From an uncultured Erythrobacter sp. (GTDB lineage Bacteria > Pseudomonadota > Alphaproteobacteria > Sphingomonadales > Sphingomonadaceae): a stretch of 64,000 bases of DNA. The stretch is from positions 806,001 to 870,000 of the forward strand of contig CANLVN010000002.1 of NCBI GenBank assembly GCA_947494705.1, in the 5' to 3' direction. Under the pieces are notes generated by a model that saw only the letters and a list, made by a program, of their open reading frames with translations, made no database searches and was not told where the DNA came from. Shown here piece by piece: positions 61,505 through 64,000 of the stretch (position 1 is the stretch's first letter; every line of letters begins with the position of its first letter). Both the position numbers and the translations under genes were made by a program.

Positions 61505-62173
61505 TTAGTCGAGATCCCTGATCGTCGTTTCGTCCTCGCGGATCGTGATGCGAACGGTTTCACCGTTGCTGCCCGGGAAGTCGGTGAACATGGCATCGAC
61601 CAGGTTCGGCACCAACCCTTGCAGGCGGTTCGAGCGGGAAACGGCCTGAGCCTGCCCTTCGAACAGGCGCTCACCGGTCGCGGTGTTGTCGATCTTCAGG
61701 TCGATCTCGGAGGTGTAGACCGTGTAGCTGCGTACATCGGGACCGCCGAGCCACGGATCGTAGAAGCCGAAGGCATAGGCGCGGCGATAGCCGAACCCGC
61801 CGAACCGACCCCACGGGTGGAAGAACGGATCGCGCGCAAAGCCGGTCGAGCGGACGCGTTCGCGGCCATTGTCGACGCCGTAATCGAAGCGGACCAACAG
61901 GTCGGCCGTTTCGGGAGAAGCGGCGCGGGCATAGCCCAGCTCAGCCATCTCGCCGGCGACTTCATCGGCGTAAAGCGCGAATTCCAGCCCGCCAGCCAGT
62001 TCCGGATCGTCGGCGACGACCGCGAAGGTCTGACCCTGGGGTGCGGGCAATTGTGTCTGAAAGCGTGAGACGTCCGCGCTGAAGGACGGCGCACAGGCAG
62101 CAAGTCCGAGCGCGAGCCCGCCAGCAACGGCGAGGCGCTTGATCTGCGCGAACGAGGTGGATTGCGAGGTCAT
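61505..62173 (-). CDS. DUF4136-like lipoprotein (second copy)
   Basis: GGLALGLAACAPSFSADVSRFQTQLPAPQGQTFAVVADDPELAGGLEFALYADEVAGEMAELGY; C-terminal FTDFPGSNGETVRITI. Confidence 0.8.
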   Translation of the reverse strand: MTSQSTSFAQIKRLAVAGGLALGLAACAPSFSADVSRFQTQLPAPQGQTFAVVADDPELAGGLEFALYADEVAGEMAELGYARAASPETADLLVRFDYGVDNGRERVRSTGFARDPFFHPWGRFGGFGYRRAYAFGFYDPWLGGPDVRSYTVYTSEIDLKIDNTATGERLFEGQAQAVSRSNRLQGLVPNLVDAMFTDFPGSNGETVRITIREDETTIRDLD

Positions 62174-62421
62174 GTTCGAGTCCTTCATGGCATAATCTTC
62201 ATAATATCACCAGCGCCATCCTCCCAACAGGGGGCACGGCGCGACAATGTCCATCAGCGACATCGGGCCAAGTCGATCTGGTAAGAAATGGGCGATCCCG
62301 GACGAAATCGGATTGCGCGTACGGCAACATCCGGTCCGTGATCATGACGTGCGACCTGTCACTGAACGCTGCCACAATACACAACGGGGCTGAACCGAAT
62401 TTGAACAGCGATGAGAAGAGG

Positions 62422-63441
62422 TTAGCCGCGCACCAGCCCCAGAGCCTTGTAGACCGCGTCGAGCGTCGGAATCCCGCGCTCGCGCGCTTGCGCCGCCCCG
62501 CGAGCGAGAATCGCATCCAGCGCTTCCTCGTCGCCCTTAAGCTCCACGAAGCGAGCGTTGATCGGGGCAAGCGTCTCGACCAGCAACTCGCCGAGCGCAG
62601 GTTTGAAAGCGCCGAATCCCTGCCCGCCATGTTCGGCCAGCACTTGTGCAGAGGTCTTGCCCGATAGGGCGGCGTAGATGCCGACGAGGTTCCTCGCCTC
62701 CGCGCGCTCCTCCAGCCCCTCTTCTTCCGAAGGCAGCGGCTCGGGGTCGGTCTTGGCCTTCTTGACCTTCTTCATGATCGTGTCGGCATCGTCGGTAAGG
62801 CTGATGCGGCTCATGTCGCTGGGGTCGGACTTCGACATCTTCGCGGTCCCGTCGCGCAGGGACATGATCCGGGCAGCGGCGGGGGGGATGTAAGGTTCGG
62901 GCAGCGTGAACAGCGGTGCGTCCTCGGCGCAGAAGTCGTTGTTGAATTTCTGCGCGATGTCGCGAGCGAGTTCGAGGTGTTGCTTCTGGTCCTCACCGAC
63001 CGGCACATGCGTAGCCTGATAGAGCAGCACGTCAGCGGCCTGGAGGACGGGATAGGTGAATAGCGCGACCGACTGGCCTTCGCGGTTCTTGCCTGCCTTG
63101 TCCTTCCACTGCGTCATGCGGTTGAGCCAGCCCATCCGCGCCGTGCCGTTGAGCAGCCACTGCAGCTCGGCATGGGCGGGGACCTGCGCTTGGTTGAACA
63201 GGATGGTCCTGGCCGGATCGACGCCGCACGCGACCAGCGTCGCCACCATCTCGCGGGTATTGCGCGTCAATTCAGCGGGGTCGTGCGGCTGCGAGATCGC
63301 GTGCAGGTCGGCAAGGAAGATGAAACACTCCCCGCCAGCAGCGTTCGCTTCGTCCTGCAGCTTCACATAATTGACGATCGCGCCGAGATAGTTGCCGAGA
63401 TGAGGCTTTCCGGTGGGCTGGATGCCAGAGACGACGCGCAT
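62422..63441 (-). CDS. trpS: Tryptophanyl-tRNA synthetase
   Basis: [38 protein letters not shown] (KMSKS). Confidence 0.98.
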   Translation of the reverse strand: MRVVSGIQPTGKPHLGNYLGAIVNYVKLQDEANAAGGECFIFLADLHAISQPHDPAELTRNTREMVATLVACGVDPARTILFNQAQVPAHAELQWLLNGTARMGWLNRMTQWKDKAGKNREGQSVALFTYPVLQAADVLLYQATHVPVGEDQKQHLELARDIAQKFNNDFCAEDAPLFTLPEPYIPPAAARIMSLRDGTAKMSKSDPSDMSRISLTDDADTIMKKVKKAKTDPEPLPSEEEGLEERAEARNLVGIYAALSGKTSAQVLAEHGGQGFGAFKPALGELLVETLAPINARFVELKGDEEALDAILARGAAQARERGIPTLDAVYKALGLVRG

Positions 63442-63442
63442 G

Positions 63443-64000
63443 TCAGTTTGCTTTCCTAGTGAGTGTCTTGATCCGCTGGCGGTCGATTGCGCCAATTGCG
63501 AAAGCGATGCCGAAATAGACCACCGCCGCCGCGCCAACGAGCGCCAGCAGCGCCCCGAGCCGCGCGAACAGGCCGGCGGAGTACCAGCCGGTTAGCAGGT
63601 CGGTCGTATAGAACAAGGCCGCACCCATGGCCGCGGCGGCTACGCCCTGCTTCGCAATACGCCACAACAGGACCGGTGGGATGAGATAATGGCCACGCTT
63701 TGCAAGCACCACCAGCAGGAAGCCGACATTGATCCACGCTCCGATCACGCTGGCGAAAGCGACGCCGACGACGCCGTAATCTGCAATCAGGAACAGGATC
63801 GAAGCCACGAACACGCCCAGCGAGATGAAGGCCGCGACCACCGGTGTGCGGGTGTCGGCCCGGGCATAGAAATTGGGCACCAGCACCTTGACCAGAACAT
63901 AGGCGGGCAGGCCCAGCACGAGCGCTGCTAGCACGTTCCCGGTCGAGGCAGCGTCGGCGAGGTCGAAGCGCCCGCCCTGGAAGATCATGGTCACGAACGC
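63443..64000 (-). CDS. murJ: MurJ/MviN lipid II flippase, C-terminal part (5' end off window)
   Basis: [42 protein letters not shown], multi-TM; continues past right edge. Confidence 0.9.
   Translation of the reverse strand, partial: AFVTMIFQGGRFDLADAASTGNVLAALVLGLPAYVLVKVLVPNFYARADTRTPVVAAFISLGVFVASILFLIADYGVVGVAFASVIGAWINVGFLLVVLAKRGHYLIPPVLLWRIAKQGVAAAAMGAALFYTTDLLTGWYSAGLFARLGALLALVGAAAVVYFGIAFAIGAIDRQRIKTLTRKAN

Overview
The window is a GC-rich alphaproteobacterial chromosome segment. The gene families and synteny suggest Sphingomonadales/Erythrobacteraceae, which is inference. It is densely coding and mostly housekeeping. From left to right it contains: an exopolysaccharide (EPS) locus (glycosyltransferases, UXS, Wzc-like, Wza-like, WecB/WecC, AlgD-like dehydrogenase, about 1-11.3 kb); a CaiB/BaiF CoA-transferase and an ExoD-like protein; a four-gene tripartite ABC efflux operon with a divergent TetR; ftsH; DUF3072 and DUF3667 genes; an orphan ParA; rpoZ; a PLD-family protein; dnaB; UPF0262; a GH25-like protein; cdd; DUF421; an M14 peptidase; galE; bL36; HxlR; recQ; serpin / Popeye-like / comM; rpmH-rnpA-yidD-yidC-engB; a GST; an S1/P1-type nuclease; dapE; a DAACS symporter; nth; dapB; a sirtuin; a ThiF-family protein; dnaA; rpsT; mutM/ubiE/ubiB/coaBC/dut; trpS; and a partial murJ. 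I saw no IS element, prophage, CRISPR array, rRNA or recognisable tRNA, and no clear defence island or wholly novel multigene system. The most interesting signals are a cluster of cell-cycle motifs (CtrA, GANTC, DnaA box) between dnaA and rpsT, a GH25-like protein with apparently degenerate catalytic motifs, a Popeye/cNMP-like membrane sensor coupled to comM and a serpin, a long acidic linker inside CoaBC, a probable ATT start codon for a DUF421 gene, and several strong palindromes/operators. All calls come from reading the sequence; no database search was run.
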